64,000 nucleotides of DNA from Linyphia triangularis (GCA_963978545.1 OZ021723.1:100720002-100784001), one strand, 5' to 3'; shown: positions 23,061-36,239, counted from the first letter of the stretch. Notes: generated by a model from the sequence alone, not told the origin. Program-made: numbers and translations.

Positions 23061-23621
23061 GGCCCCGAAATTGGCTGTAAACCTATAATTTTGTTTCACA
23101 AAAGCTAGGTGAATATCGTTTATATTTTGTATAAAAGAGTTTTTACAATACAATAATTGTTGATCCTGAATCGTCTTTAGGATCCCAGAGAGTAATTATT
23201 CAAATGAACCAAACCATCATTTAAAAGTGTAAAAAACAAGCTTTCTTGAAACAAAAATTGGGAGGAAGTCTTGAAGAAATTGTGAAATCAGCAAATATCG
23301 ACTCTTAAGTTGTGAATAATACTGCTGATATCGTTGTCACGGATTACACATTTTGATAATGCAATGCTCTACAAAACAAAGGTTTTCCTCTTTTGATTTA
23401 TACATTTTAATTGTTTTAAATTTGTTTGTTTATTTTTTTTTGTGATAAAAAAATAACTTTTAGAAAATAAAATATTAACATCAATTTATCAACTTTTTCT
23501 ATATTTAATATTAATTCATTTGATTTTGTATCAAATCCATTTCCGATAAATCAAGCGTTTGGAAAAGGGGCCCCCGAATTCGTCCGGGCCTTGGGCCCCA
23601 ACTTGTCATGATCAGGCCCTG
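23061..23621. mobile_element. Right part of the hAT-like element around foldback 2
   Basis: Continues from GGCCCCGAAATTGG to GGGCCCCAACTTGTCATGATC and the terminal CAGGCCCTG. The interior is AT-rich and noncoding. Confidence 0.5.
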
Positions 23622-24897
23622 AGTCAATGGCGGATTCAGCCAGGGGGCGCGGGGGGCGCGCGCCCCCTCCTCAGATTATTATTTTTAATAAGTTCACTTA
23701 ACGAGTATATTTCGACCTTCGTCTAATTTCCGAAAAAAGCCCCCCCCCCCCCTCCCCCAAAAAAGAGTTTATTTTTGGTTCAAGGTTCTTTTTATAGCCC
23801 TCTCCCTTCCCATTCAAACGGACGTTAGAAGACTGTACAAGTAATCAAACCTGCACCCCCTTGACTTTGAAGACATCTCCACAACACTTTACCATAGGAG
23901 TTGGAGTTGAGTTAGGTAAAAACTCTTTTACAAAATAATAATTGTTTACTTTAATTTGTAACAATAAGGAGCCGAAACCAAAGCGAATTTTCCTCTCTGA
24001 ACTTCTAACTTTTAGACGATCACAAGAGGGGGAAGGGAGGGGGAATACACCGGATGTCATCTTTCTCTCCTGATTTCGCACAAGGGATGGACGTGGGGAG
24101 GAATATCACTGGACACTGAATGAGATAACATCTCTACCCTTCTGGGTCTTTGTCCTTGAAGCCCTCTTTTAAATGGTTGTGGTGTGGTTTACTAGTTAGC
24201 ACAAGGAGAAGAAATTTTTGAACGCGTGGTGAGAGTGTTGAGACTTATATTCGGTTTACAAACTGTACACTTCCGAAGTTAACCAAAGAGTAGGGTAGGT
24301 TGTAATACATAAATGCATCCAAGCGACAAAAAGTAAGTGGGAACACATTTTTTTAGCGTTTCTTTTTCTATTCTGAAATTATAAATACTATTTATTTGAT
24401 TTAAAAATGAAAGCAATCGTTACGAGAAGTCAGAAAGAACGCCTTACTGGCGTGGAGGACTTTTTAAAAAGAATTGCTTTGTGTTTGGCACTCAAAAAAT
24501 AGTTTTAAAAAGTTATTCTATAGCGATTTTTGGAAATGTACCTGTCATTACCCATTTTTGTCATATGCTTGGGAATACTTTTCTTCGAGAAAAGTAAGTT
24601 AATCTTTGTTGCTAGTGGCTTAATTTTTAAACCCTTTTTTATATATTAACTTCGAATTTGTGTGTTTGTGAGGAATAAATCCGTGGAGGACTAATTAATC
24701 CTCTTATTATCAAATCTAACTGTAGCGTTCTGCGTTAAATAGGGAGAGGGCTAACAACACGTCTTTCTAGTATGAAGATCGTTTATTCAACTGCTTATGT
24801 ATTACGGTTACAGGTAAGTATAAGTCTTTTAGACTTTTAAAACAAATTAAAAGAATTCCACAGGGACGACGCGAATGGGGGGCGTAGGGGGCAACTC
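23622..24897. other. Mixed noncoding region with a GC-rich transposon-like end
   Basis: Opens with CGGATTCAGCCAGGGGG followed by a GCGCGGGGGGCGCGCGCC palindromic block, typical of a hAT-like terminus, but its partner end was not found. A 13-C tract is at 23740-23752. The remainder is AT-rich with no recognised gene. Confidence 0.45.
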
Positions 24898-24898
24898 G

Positions 24899-25024
24899 CC
24901 CCCCCCCCCCCAAAGTTTTAGAAAGTTGGACAGTCGGCAAATTTTCTAAATTTCATCGAGATCTTTCTTTTTTTAAGGTCGAACCACAATAAAATTGAAC
25001 TGAATAAAAAAAAGTACCAAAAAA

Positions 25025-25057
<33 letters not shown>

Positions 25058-25440
25058 GAGCAAAAATGTTCAAAATATCGGAATGCAGCGTGACCCGAGT
25101 TTGACGAATCGACATTTTTACTCTAGAAGTCAATTATAGGGGAGTCGTGTGTCTTTTTTGCTGCCTACAATGATGGACTGCCCGAACATATTACCTTATA
25201 AATATCTTCATTATCTCATCCCGTCAAAGTTTTTAGAAAGGCTGGTAGTTGGCAAATTTCCGAAATTTCATGCCTTCTTTTGAAAATGCCAAATGACGGA
25301 TGTTACAAAACATTGAATGGAAAAAAGTACAAATAATTAAAATCATCATTATTATTACAAAATTGTGATCACACTGTAGCCTAAGTTGACGGTCGGCAAT
25401 TTTGTATTGGAGTAAGTATATCTTTTTTGATATGAACATT
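24899..25440. repeat. ~313-bp direct repeat, two diverged units
   Basis: AAAGTTTTAGAAAGTTGGAC and GGCAAATTTTCTAAATTTCAT (from 24912) recur as AAAGTTTTTAGAAAGGCTGG and GGCAAATTTCCGAAATTTCAT (from about 25226). The first unit follows a 13-C tract. No coding potential. Confidence 0.6.
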
Positions 25441-25710
25441 AAAATAATCTAATCATTGATATCTTCAGACAATCAGATAACTTTGATGTGTTACAGTAGA
25501 TGATATATTTGTGGTACGTCAGATAACGCTACCATAAACCATGACATACACATTAAACATCACTTATATTAAGTATGTAATGTACGTCATATGAGTTAAA
25601 GGTTTTATACAAAATATCAAAACCCCAAAATTTTTGTATACGAAAATTGACCCACATTTTACAAAGCTATTGCAATTAATGTCAAGTAGAACTCCATAAA
25701 TGATGTTTTA
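25441..25710. other. AT-rich spacer
   Basis: No feature was recognised between the direct repeat and the mariner-like element. Confidence 0.4.
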
Positions 25711-25712
25711 TA

Positions 25713-26457
25713 CAGGATGGTCATAAAGAAACTTGGTCGTTAAATGGACATCTAGCGACAGTCTCGTTCATCAGATCGAGATGAGATTTCAGGTATAGTT
25801 ATAGAGGTATGGGATCGGAATTCTGTGAATTTCATCAAAATGGTGCTCACGATTACGCCGGTTTTAGTTACGAATGGCAACGCTTGCTTTTTCCTATCGA
25901 AAAATGATCACCGCATGTGAAAGCTCTAAAGAGCGTTGGAACGGTACGTGTATCACAAAAAACGGACGCGTAATGGACGCGCAAAATACAGATTTGCGAA
26001 CGGCCAACAAAAACACGATCGGAGCAATGGAGGTCGCTCGCCAAATATTCAGCTTAAAAAACCGATTAAATTGATTGTGATGGCACTCATGTGAACTTAG
26101 GCGTCTGTCAAATGTAAATTTCCATCGTGCGCCTCGATCGCGTTTTTGTGGCAGTTCGCAGAGCTTTTTTTTTTTTTTTTGTGCGTACATAATGCGTTCG
26201 TTTTTTTTGTGATACAGGTACCGTTCCACCAATCTTTTTTTCTCATGCTCTGAGCATTTTGAGACAGGAAAAAGTAGGCGCTGTCATTCGAAAATTTCAA
26301 GTGTATCTAACTATAACCATTACCGCCACTTGTTGAAATTCACAGAATCTCGAGCCCACACCTCTGAATAACTATACCTGAAATCTCATCTCTATCTGTT
26401 AAAGGGAACGGAAGCTAGACCTCCATATATCGGCAAAGTTGCTTTTTGACCACCTTG
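25713..26457. mobile_element. Mariner-like foldback MITE with ~345-bp inverted repeats
   Basis: The ends CAGGATGGTCATAAAGAAAC and (reverse complement) CAAGGTGGTCAAAAAGCAAC are flanked by TA on both sides. The inverted match continues almost to the centre, with blocks such as GAGATGAGATTTCAGGTATA, TTCTGTGAATTTCA and GGAACGGTAC on both arms. Because of this, short frames on opposite strands share the peptide WNGTCITK; that is a consequence of the palindrome, not a gene. TA target and CAGG..GGTC ends fit Tc1/mariner (inferred). Confidence 0.7.
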
Positions 26458-27247
26458 TACTTTATATATTGAAAATGCATTCCCAAAATAATGCATGCCA
26501 CATGTAAACTGGAAGGCGATATCGAATTTATTCCAACAAAATAATCTTTGGAAAAGTATCGAAAGGTTTATTATAATACTATCTAAATGTTTCCCGTGCT
26601 CAAATAGCTGTGGCCCGACATTGTCCGGTACAACCAAGTTCAGTCTATTGCATATTGTGAGTATCCTTTCACTCATATCCTCGATTTCTGACGCAGTTTG
26701 TCCTTTGTGTTGCCCTTGCGACTAGTAAATCTGACAAACTAACCAACCCAGTGGTGTAGTGTAAAATAAAAAGGTATGGGAACGCTATGATTCGTCGTTA
26801 CAAACGTATATACTTTTTTTTTCTGTGTGTAGGGGGGGGGGGGGGAGAGTGGACATTACAACTCAGAATAAATAACTTTCTATATTTTACTTTAATAATC
26901 TCAAAACAGATAATGAGCTCCTCAAAACTGAAAAGAAAAACATGTGTGTTTAGACTTTTTTTATTTAAATATCTTTTTAAAACTATTAAGTTATCTGGAT
27001 TTTTTAACAATTTGCTTTGCACAACCCATTTTAACAGATTGTTTGATACTTTATTAATGGATTAGAAGATATTTTCAAACATGTTATTGACACAAATTTT
27101 TAAATAGATTTTTTGCAACAATTTTTAAACAGATTATGAACAATTCATTTTAAACAGATTATTAACAATTCATTTTAAACAGATTATTTACATGATTTCT
27201 TAAACAATTTTCAATCAGAAAAATTTCCATAAGAGATCGAGTTTCGA

Positions 27248-27416
27248 TTCAAACCTGATGGCTGTATGGTTAAAGCTCTAGCCTCGCATGCCAAAGGTGC
27301 TAGGCATGGATGTTCGTAATGATTCGAAATCCACGTTAAGCTGTTGGTCCCTGCCCGATTAGCCGTCATTGTACATAAAAGTATTAGGCCGTTGAACGTA
27401 CAAACAACCAACGAAA
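27248..27416 (+). mobile_element. SINE family B, B box deleted
   Basis: Head CCTGATGGCTGTATGGTTAA is followed directly by GGTGCTAGGCATGGATG, so the stretch that would hold the B box is deleted. The body (GATTAGCCGTCATTGTACAT) and the tail CAACCAAC remain. No target duplication was identified. It interrupts the hAT-family sequence relative to 61965-62230. Confidence 0.75.
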
Positions 27417-27899
27417 TGTAGACTCATCAATTGATAGACGTATAGATTTGCTTGGGACATTCCTGGTTTCTTTATAAGATATTGATATTGTCATCAAAAT
27501 CACTACAATTTAAAAAATATCGGTAGCAATTTCCTCCCCTTACCACCACCACTGTATTTAATGTTGATTTTTTTTAAACTTGGGAGAAAAAGATTTTTTT
27601 TAAGAACTGCTGCTACATTTTGGAATAAACTCTGCAATAACTGTAAATGTAAGCTTTCCCAATCTCAAACCGAAAAGCAATTTACTTTTGAATTTTTAAA
27701 TTCATTTTCATTGCTTTCTTACTATTTCACAGCCCGATTTCGATGTATTATACCCATTTGCAAAACCATTAGCAATTTTATATTAAGGAAAGTGAAATAT
27801 ATAACCTCAAAGCAAATATGAATACCTTCACTTCCTGGAAAAGAATCCATTCAGTATCGTGATAGTTTCGGCAGTATTATTTGTAGGTTGCAAGGAAAT

Positions 27900-28030
27900 T
27901 TTTTTTTGTGTCCAAACTTTGATTTTTCAAAACTATTTCCCTTTTCACGATGACAAATATAAAATCTATTATTAAATGGCACACAGTTCATTTTTTCCTG
28001 TGAATTTTGCCCTTTTCTCCACTTTCATAA
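27900..28030 (-). pseudogene. Possible coding relic in the hAT family, copy 1
   Basis: On the minus strand one frame reads NCVPFNNRFYICHREKGN. The homologous place at 53298-53480 reads NYVPFHNRFYICHCEKQN in an open 88-codon frame. Several differences between the copies are at third codon positions (CCA/CCT, TTT/TTC, TGT/TGC, GAA/GAG), as expected if the segment was once translated. A one-base indel upstream breaks the frame here. I do not recognise the family; it could be an eroded transposase exon or a captured gene fragment. Confidence 0.3.
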
Positions 28031-28771
28031 AAATTTAAGTAACTATTAGGGAGGAAATAAAAGCATCCTCCCATGCACCTTCCTGAGACCACGTATCAGT
28101 TTGATTTTCCCAATACCTGGCAAGCCAATATAAATGCATAATTCCGTGATTTCAAAACACGTGGGTGATATAAAAATTAAAAAAAAAAAAAAAAGTTACA
28201 TAACTTTTGTTGAGATATCGATTAGAGTTCCCGTTAAAATTTGAAAAAAAAAAACATTCATCAAGGAAAGGGCGCAAAGAACTGACAGACAGCAGTTTTG
28301 GAGAGAGTTGGCGTCATTTTGTGTATGAAGAACCATGCAACTTTGACGTCTGGAACTTATCCACAAATATAGATAATGAAGAAGATAATCTGCATTGGAT
28401 GAATCATAGTTCTAATGAAGGAGTATTGAAACATTGAACCATGTAGGAGAGGGGGGAGGGGGGGTCGAATGCATGTGTCGGATTGTTGATGGATTGGCCG
28501 TATGACTTAGTTGCCGCGCCTTTGTCAAGAGTTTATAAATACTTGAACTTGCATGCTCAGCTCTGAAGTTGCAGATCGAAAACAACAGCTTAGTTCTCAC
28601 GAAAGAACCTTTTCGTTTTCTTTCTTGACTTTGCGTTTAATGTCACGTAATGAAAAAAAGAAAAAAAAAGGAAAAAGAAAAATTAGGTGAGGGAACGCCG
28701 TTCCGCCTTCTAAAAAGGCAAAGGATCGCCGTTCCCAAGCGTTCCCGCTCCACTATACCCCTGAACCAACC

Positions 28772-30867
28772 TATCCTGGATTTCACCACTTTATACTCTA
28801 AACATCGGAACAAAAATTGTCTTTCAGATAAACTAAGCTTTTTTAGTCGAAATACCTTTAAAAATATTTCAAATTGGATAAATAAATTTCAAATTAGGAT
28901 CATAACCATTGCATGTGGGTAAGGGAAATGGGGGGTGGGTTTTTGGAAATTTCATGCTGACAGTGACGTTTCTCTTGCTTTGAAGATCAAATGTGCAATT
29001 TCTTCTTCCTCAAGATCGAAATAACACTATAGATTTGAATACCTCCCCCTCCCCCTCACCTTTTCCAAAAAAAAACCACAGGTATTATTCCTTATATAGT
29101 TTGGATTGTTGTGTGTATGACATGCTTTTTTATAGATCTGAATATTTTGTCACTAAATTCGAAGTTCAATTATTTGCGAATAATTAACTTTTCTGCATAT
29201 AAATATTATAGTTTGGTTTAATGCTAAAGTAATCCATTTCATTTTAATTCCGCATAGGGGGAAAAAAAACTAGCATTTTCAAGTTTATTTTCCTTCTTGA
29301 ACAAATGATTACTGTTCAAAAAACGAGTAATATTTGTAGAAATTATTGCTGAAAAACCACACCACATCAGTAAAAAGCCAAAAAAAAAAAAAAAAATCAT
29401 TTAATTAAATCCAGCAATTTTAACAAAAATATATACACGAAGTAACTACTTTTAAGAAAAGGTTCCTGGATTGAAATGTTACAAAATAATTAAGTTTTAT
29501 TATTCACACACTTTTCAAGAAAAATCAAAATCTTTTATTTTTTAGTTAGGAAATTGTGTTAAAAAGTATTTAAAAATTAAATAATTAACAAAACGTTTTT
29601 AATAATTATTGTATTTTGCAATACAATTATAGTGTCCATGAGCGCCTACATGATTATTTGCATTGAGGTGTAAGGCGACAAAAAGGTTTTTGTTTAATCC
29701 TTGATTTTTTGAAGATGGGAATTGGATTTTCTAATTGGATGTTACTTAATAATTGTGCATTAATGTTCTGTTCAAATTGATAAATTAATATCTATATATT
29801 TTTTCTTGTAAATTTTCCCACTTTTTTTTTCCCACGTTACTTTATTTTTTGAAAACCAGAGGGGAGGGAGTGCAAATGCATGTTTCTTATGTCCCTAACA
29901 TTGTATCGATTATAAAAATTGCAGTGCTTCACGTAGGGAATTTTCTGAAATAGCAATAGTCCGCCAGAATTTTAAAAAGAAGAATTTTTTCAGAATTTGT
30001 TTTTTGATCAACCTTTATACAATTCTTTGTGAAAAAAGTCACCTATTTGATCAATAATTTTCATTTATTTAATTTCGTGTTAAAGTCCAACCACTTTTAC
30101 ACGTTTAATTAATTTTTTTCGAAACTGAAATTTGAACATTTAAAAAAAAAAAGTTGTACCCAAATGGAGCACTCGTACTACTGAGGTTACTGAATTAGTT
30201 TAAAATTGTGGGGGGGAATTCTATCTACCTGCAAGGTATAAATGTCTTCCCTCCCCCCAAAATTAGAACGCTTCCAAAAATAATCTTCCTTGTTTGTAGA
30301 GGAAGGGGAAATTTACTAAAAAGAAATGAAAAATTAAATGAATTTGAAGGAACTTTAGCTATAATGTGATGGGAATTTAATTAAAATTTGACATTAATTG
30401 CGTATTAATAAAATGCCATAAAATATTAAAAATTGTATAGACGGTAATTTAAAAGTAATTAAAACTATTAATTGCACATTAAATAAAATAACAACAATTA
30501 AATAAAAAAATGCATTAACAATTAGTTTTACATTAATTAACAATTATGTATTATTAATTAATTATATATAAATTACAAATTATTTATACGTTAATTTTAC
30601 ATTAATAAAAATTAGTTAACAATTTATTTACACCTTGAAATATATTTTCTACATTTACACCGGACATGCCTTGATTTCAGTCGGCAAAAGGATATCTACG
30701 CCCCCCCCCCCCCCTTAGCGAAGGCCCTGGAATTCCATCATCAAAAACGTGACGGGGTAATCATTTGCATGACGTAACAATTTCACTTTTGGTTCAGAAA
30801 TAGATGCATTATAATATGATGCCATTTGAGCAACAAGCTGCATGTGCAAATTTTGTACTTGATTCTG
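28772..30867. other. AT-rich region without recognised features
   Basis: Contains A and T homopolymers, a (TTAAT)-rich stretch around 30400-30620 with local repetition of ATTAATTAA-type words, and a 14-C tract (30701-30714). No gene or paired transposon end was seen. Confidence 0.5.
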
Positions 30868-31045
30868 TCCGCTGTGAGAGATTAGCGTTCTGCCTCGCAG
30901 GCCAAAAGTGCAGGGTTCGAATCTCGATTTAGGCACGGATGTTTGTTGCGCTTCAGAATCCATGTCAAGCTGTAAGTGCCGGCCTGATTAGCCGTAATTG
31001 TGCAAAAAATATAAGGTCGTTGAGTGTACAAACCAACTGACCAAT
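30868..31045 (+). mobile_element. SINE family B
   Basis: Head GTCCGCTGTGAGAGATTAGCG, B box GGTTCGAATCTCG, body CCTGATTAGCCGTAATTGTGC and a degraded ACAAACCAACTGACC tail. It is diverged and no target duplication was found. A family-A copy follows within 40 bp. Confidence 0.75.
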
Positions 31046-31082
31046 CGAACTCAATTCACAAGCATATTTGCACCTGATGGTT

Positions 31083-31273
31083 GGTTGGTTGCATTCAGAT
31101 TATCTGGCGCAGATTATCTGGCCGTCAGCAACACGAGGGCTATAATGCGCCGAAACATTCGTCATTAGACAAGCCAACATACATTTACAAACACCTATGC
31201 CTAACACGGAACTCGAACCCGCAACCTCGCGGTCTAGAAGCCAGCACGCTAACCACTATACCGTTTGGTCAGA
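31083..31273 (-). mobile_element. SINE family A
   Basis: Reverse-oriented full copy with an internal 13-bp duplication of AGATTATCTGGC near 31096-31120. The 3' head reads TTTGGTCAGA instead of TTTGGTCGGC. A perfect 13-bp target duplication GCACCTGATGGTT flanks it (31070-31082, 31274-31286). Confidence 0.9.
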
Positions 31274-32031
31274 GCACCTGATGGTTTCAAACCAGAAAAC
31301 GCCCATTCAAGCCTACTAGGAATTCGAATCCCTCCAATCCCAAACCGCTCGGATGCACAGCCAAAAATGATAACTGAATTTCAAAATGCAAAAAAAACTG
31401 TATAAGAAGACTAATAGCAGCCCAGCTTTTAAAATGACGATCCGGAGTAATATAACACCCGTGTAGTTCTTACGCAAGATTCGATACAAGCAACGAAAAA
31501 TCTCGATAACGCTAACATTGTGCCCTCAAACCATTCAACAACTTCACCAATGTTTTAAGCTGGGGTACAAAATACTTTCTTTAGCAAAAAAAAGCTAAAA
31601 TCCCAATTTTGATTTTAGCATTTTGCTAAAATGATTACGAGTTCCATCATTCCGGATGTTTAATTTAACACAATCGAAACACTTTTTTTATTGTTAAATC
31701 ATTATTAACTTTAAATATAAAGCTATTTTATACCAATGTCAAACGGAAAAATACTTTAAACCCTTTAGATTATTTGTTCTTTTAGGTTGAGGTTGGTTGT
31801 TTTCAGATTATCTGGCCGTCAGCAACACGAGGGCTATAATGCGCCGAAACATTCGTCATTAGACAAGCCAACATACATTTACAAACACCCATGCCTAACA
31901 CGGGACTCGAACCCGCAACCTCGCGGTCTAGAAGCCAGCACGCCAGTGGCGGCTCGTGAGTAAAAAAAGTGAGGGGGCCCAAATTAACAATGACATGTTT
32001 TTATTTATGGAAGGGGAAAGGGGGGGGGGGG

Positions 32032-33235
32032 CGTAAGGAGAGTGCAGATTTCAAAGTAAATGAATTCCATGTAATTAAATAAATGTTATTCAAATGCACA
32101 TACACATAAAACTATAAGAAAAATTAAACAATTTATCCAAATAATTTTAAATAAAATATATACTTTAATAAAACGAATGGTTATAACAATTTGCAGCATT
32201 TCGTTTGAACCAATGACTTTCGAAAATTAAAAATGGAGCGAAGAAAAGTGGGGAAATTTTCAGAAAAAGTATAGCTTGAGTTTTAAATTATTACTTTTTT
32301 AAAAATAAAATTAATGCATATTGATTAATTATTATTTTAGTCCGAAATTTCATTACTCAACAAATAAATATTTTCAATCTTATATTTTTATTTCTTAAAA
32401 ATTTTAGTTGTTTAGTTTGAAGCCCTTTTGTCCCTTGTGGAGTGTACCAAAAAAAATTCGTTTATTGTTCTCCTTATAAAGGGATATTTCAGACAACTGA
32501 ATGAGTTAAAGATAGTTAATGTTGCAGTACACCAAGGCTAAGATTTTTTTAAAATTCAATTCAACAAAATTCTTTGTTAGATGCAAAATTGAATTAAAAA
32601 TGAAACAAATCAATCTCATTCATAATTTTATCAATGCTTTAATCTAAATTTAAAATTAAATTGGGACCAAGGGCTTAAAGTTACTCATTGGAATAAAATG
32701 GGGATAAAGCGTTTGCTTTTTGGAGGCGACTGTAAAGCTTTAAAAATTGAGATTGCTAATATATTTTATTTGTAAATATTAGTTCACGAAGAAGCCTTTT
32801 TTTCACCTTCATATTTTTTACCTCAAATAATTTGAAATCAAATGGAAACAAGTTCATCAAGAATCAAATCCTATAAAGTAATTTAAAACTATTTTTCTAT
32901 TCTATGTTTAAATAATTGAATATTTCGATCATAAATATAAATGACTAACATAAAATGTTATTTAAATAATGAATTTTAGTTTTGGTAGAAAATAAATTCG
33001 GCAAAATCTTCAAGAGAACTAAAACGAAGCTTCATTATTTAAATAATAACATACTTTGAATATTCTGCGTTGGGGATGGCAAACACATTTATATGGATTG
33101 AAATATTTTAAATAATTTTTCAATTGTGTAAAAAAAAAAAAAATTACCCATAAAATGAGGTTTCATTGCTACGCTAAATATAAAAAGATGCAGATGGTAT
33201 AGTGGATCATATATCTGCATACTCAGAAGCTGATT
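32032..33235. other. Left interior of hAT element 1
   Basis: AT-rich, with no frame or internal repeat recognised. A G tract (32020-32031) lies just inside the terminus. Confidence 0.5.
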
Positions 33236-34599
33236 TATATATATCATAAATGTGTAAAGGTATTAAGTATTAATTCAAAAATATGTAGCTAATAAGCATA
33301 TTGTATGAATTGACGTTCAGATATTTTCAATCAATTCAAACAGTATTTTTATTTTATAATTAATAATACGACAAAACATTCTGATTAAAATTGTATGGTT
33401 AAAAATACTGATTAATGGCATTTAATAATGAAGCATGCGGTTGATAAAATATTCTATATGATATTATGAAAAATTGTATGACACATAATAGAATGGTTCT
33501 GTTAACCATGCACTCAATAAATATTTTTGGAAAATTACATCAACTCTGTATAATAAAACCGCCATTATCACAAAAGAGCCGATTTTTCATGCAAATGGAT
33601 TATTTTCTTAAAGATATCAAGTATTTTACTTTGAAACTTTTTAGGCGTATTTATAACATATTTTACATAAACAGACACATATTATGAAGAAATATATACT
33701 TAAATATTCTTTACTTAAATATTATTTAAATAGTAAAAGTATTAAACTTATATTTTATACTAGTTTTTACAAACAAATTTCAAAAGTTCACGAAAACTAC
33801 AATTTTTTTAATATATTTCTTAAAAACATGTGCGAAGTACATAAAAGTTTAATATCTTCCATGCAAAAGTGTGGTGGTTGAAGTATGTCAATGTAATGTA
33901 ATTTATTTCTAAATATAATGTTTAATTGGACTTTCTAATAATTTAAGAGGTTATGTAAATATTATATATTATCTCTACACAGTTACTTGTCTTTATGTCC
34001 CTTGTTGCGCACCTTTTTACGTCCCCAATTGGCGAGAACATACAAAGTTTCTACGATAATAATATTAAAATTCGTGATAAAAATATGTATTTACTGAATT
34101 TCTCTAAACCTCGTTAAGTGAGATCACAGAAGTTTTAATATGTACCATATAACCACAATTTGGTAATTTGATAAATTTCGGAAGTTTTTGTAAAAAATTT
34201 ACAAAAAGAAAAAAAAAATACATGTACCAGGAAATAGTAAAAGAAGTTTGGGTCTAAAAGTACGTAAGATATTTTTTTATCGTCCCCTGCTGGTCCCGCT
34301 AGGGATGGGAAATAAAAGAACAGTCTGCTATTTTGAGCCTGTTCCTTAAAAAGAGCAAGAACATCCTGTTCTTTGATCTCACCAAAACCCTGTTCCTTAA
34401 CATTCTTCGATGATATCCTTCCAGCTCCGATCCTATGCGTCACACCTCTGACGTCGCACTTGAGGAAGAAGGTTTCGTTTCCCCCTCTCCCTCCACACAC
34501 ACATTCCTCATCCGTGATCTATCTCCTAACAGCAGGGCTGCGTTGCGCAGGCGCAGAGTAGATGAACAACATCGGTATGGAGTACTATCGATGAGCAGG

Positions 34600-34800
34600 T
34601 TTGTTTCAAAGAGCCAGTTCTTTTCAACCAGCTCTGTTCAGAACAGTTGAGCTGAGTTGCTCTTTCCGAACGGCTCAGTTTGAACTGCTCCGTAAAGAGC
34701 TAGTTCATTTGAACTATTCCCGTTCACTTGTTCTCTGCTCATTCCCGCTCTGTGTCGGAACGGGAGCTTCTACAGAACTGGTTCCGTGTTTCTCGGATAT
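34600..34800. repeat. Subterminal GAAC/GTTC repeats of hAT 2
   Basis: Dense repetition of GTTCTTTTCAACC, GTTCAGAACAGTT, GAACGGCTCAGTTTGAAC, GAGCTAGTTCATTTGAAC and similar words. They mirror AAAAGAACAGGAGC and AAAAGAACGGG near the right end (38880-38960). Confidence 0.6.
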
Positions 34801-35639
34801 GCTGTTGATTTCATTATTAGGACTGTGTTGAAATGCTCGCGGGGAGGAGGGGGGGGGGGGAGATCTTTTCAATTAATTTCAGCAGGTATAATGCTTATAT
34901 GTTGTTGTTTTTTATTGTTTTAATAATAATAAGGTAATTATTTCATTTCTCGTTTATATTCAAACTATCAATGCATTGAATGAAACTGCGTTTTTCTTAT
35001 ATTGTAATGTGTTACAAGTGTGTTTTTAAATTAAGTAAACTTAATTTTTGGTAAATTTGGAAAAAGGAAACATAATTTATGATAACAAAATGTTGTGGAA
35101 TATTTAACTTTGGAATTTTTAATTTTTTTTTTTTTAATTTTTAATGTATTAGGTCTATGTTACATTGGTCCGGTAAATCCCATCCGGCAAAAAAACAAAA
35201 TATTTTTTTTTTTACTCTGGTTTTAAATTGAAATTATTATAATTTTTTTTCACTAGATTTGTATGTAACAAATAAAAGCTAGTTTTGAAAGAATTAAAAA
35301 AATAAATTTGCGGAGTTTATAATAAATTTGTCAAGAACATGTTCTTTCACAGAATTCTCGGCATGTGAGGACTTGCAAACAGTTTGACTTTCTTTACTTA
35401 CGAAATATATACACAATGCATAATAGGAATACATAATTGAAAATGTTGAATTCTGCAATTTCGGTATTTTCTATTATGCATTCTGCATATTCGGTTTTTT
35501 ATAATGTGTATTTTATAAATTCAGTATTTTATTTTGTCTAGACCAACCCTCCTGGATCATAAGCCTCTTTCTTGGTCTTCTAATTTGTATTAATTAAGAA
35601 AGAAACGAAATGTCGTATTTTGTTTAACGCAATTCCAAA

Positions 35640-35730
35640 GGTTGCTTGTCATACTCTTAAGGTGCTAGGTTCGAATCCTTATAGCAGGCTGAGTTGTTCG
35701 TTGTGTTTCGAAATCCACTGTAATGAAGGT
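35640..35730 (+). mobile_element. SINE family B relic
   Basis: A B-box-like stretch (GTGCTAGGTTCGAATCC) followed by the body (GTTCGTTGTGTTTCGAAATCC). The A box and tail are not recognisable. Inside hAT 2. Confidence 0.4.
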
Positions 35731-36239
35731 TGTATTTTTTATATAATGTGTAATAAAACTAGTGTGTCCCATTATATTGTAAATCTATTGTGAAATATTA
35801 TTTTGGTAAAAGGACCTGGGCTATCTCTAACATTTTTGTTTCAAGTTAATTTTTTCTACACTACATTATCACTGTGGGAATCTTTCACAAATTACTCATA
35901 CTCTATCGCCCCATCGGGCCAATGCAATTTCTACTATCCAGAAACGAGTAGGCACGACAGTGATTGTAACAAATTATCTCTCACTAGTTGTGAAGGTGTT
36001 ACATTTGTTTTTTTTAATTTTCTCCAGTATAATAAGTGTTATATAGCAAGATAGTTATAATATTATAAGAATTTTGTTTTCAGAAACGAGTATGTTCAAA
36101 AATAATTTAAATTTTTGAGTTACTTATATAAAATTATAACTTTCTAGAAATTAAAAAAAAAAAAAAAAAACTAAAACGTTGTTCAGATGGCGCCGATTAA
36201 ATGCTTGTTTTTCTTAGCATAGTTTACCATTGAAATGAA

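Larger units (their letters stand above)
15439..23621. mobile_element. hAT-like element split by foldback 2
   Basis: The left end CAGGCCCTGATCAACG and right end (reverse complement CAGGGCCTGATCATGACA) are related to each other and to the hAT at 40352-41182 (shared TAGGCCCACWAGGC block). Removing foldback 2 and one 10-bp duplication leaves about 620 bp with GGGGCCCC-rich inner ends. The left flank is AGTGGCGG and the right flank AGTCAATGGCGG, an imperfect duplication with four extra bases. Outside it, CAGTGG...CGGATTCAGCCAGG looks like the end of yet another element. Confidence 0.55.
26749..28763. mobile_element. hAT-like element, 2.0 kb
   Basis: The left end CAGTGGTGTAGTG and right end (reverse complement CAGGGGTATAGTGG) are flanked by a perfect 8-bp duplication AACCAACC (26741-26748, 28764-28771). 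Both ends have GGGAACGC close inside. The 8-bp duplication and CAG..G ends indicate hAT. Parts of the interior recur at 52980-54060 and 61965-62230, so it is a family. No intact transposase. It contains a family-B SINE and a 14-G tract (26832-26845). The duplication sequence itself resembles a SINE tail. Confidence 0.75.

Noticed and set aside
15431..23633. Clean 8-bp duplication AGTGGCGG for the hAT-like element around foldback 2
   Set aside because: The right flank reads AGTCAATGGCGG; four extra bases make the duplication imperfect, so I list the element but not a confirmed duplication.
25874..26300. Two antisense frames sharing WNGTCITK, as if a conserved protein
   Set aside because: They lie on the two arms of the mariner-like palindrome, so similarity is inherent in the inverted repeat.
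26392..26676. 94-codon minus-strand frame near the mariner-like element
   Set aside because: It crosses the element's right end and TA target, shows no known motif and has no second copy in the window.
34135..34500. 121-codon minus-strand frame
   Set aside because: It spans the junction between the duplicated block and the hAT 2 terminus, so it cannot be an ancestral gene.
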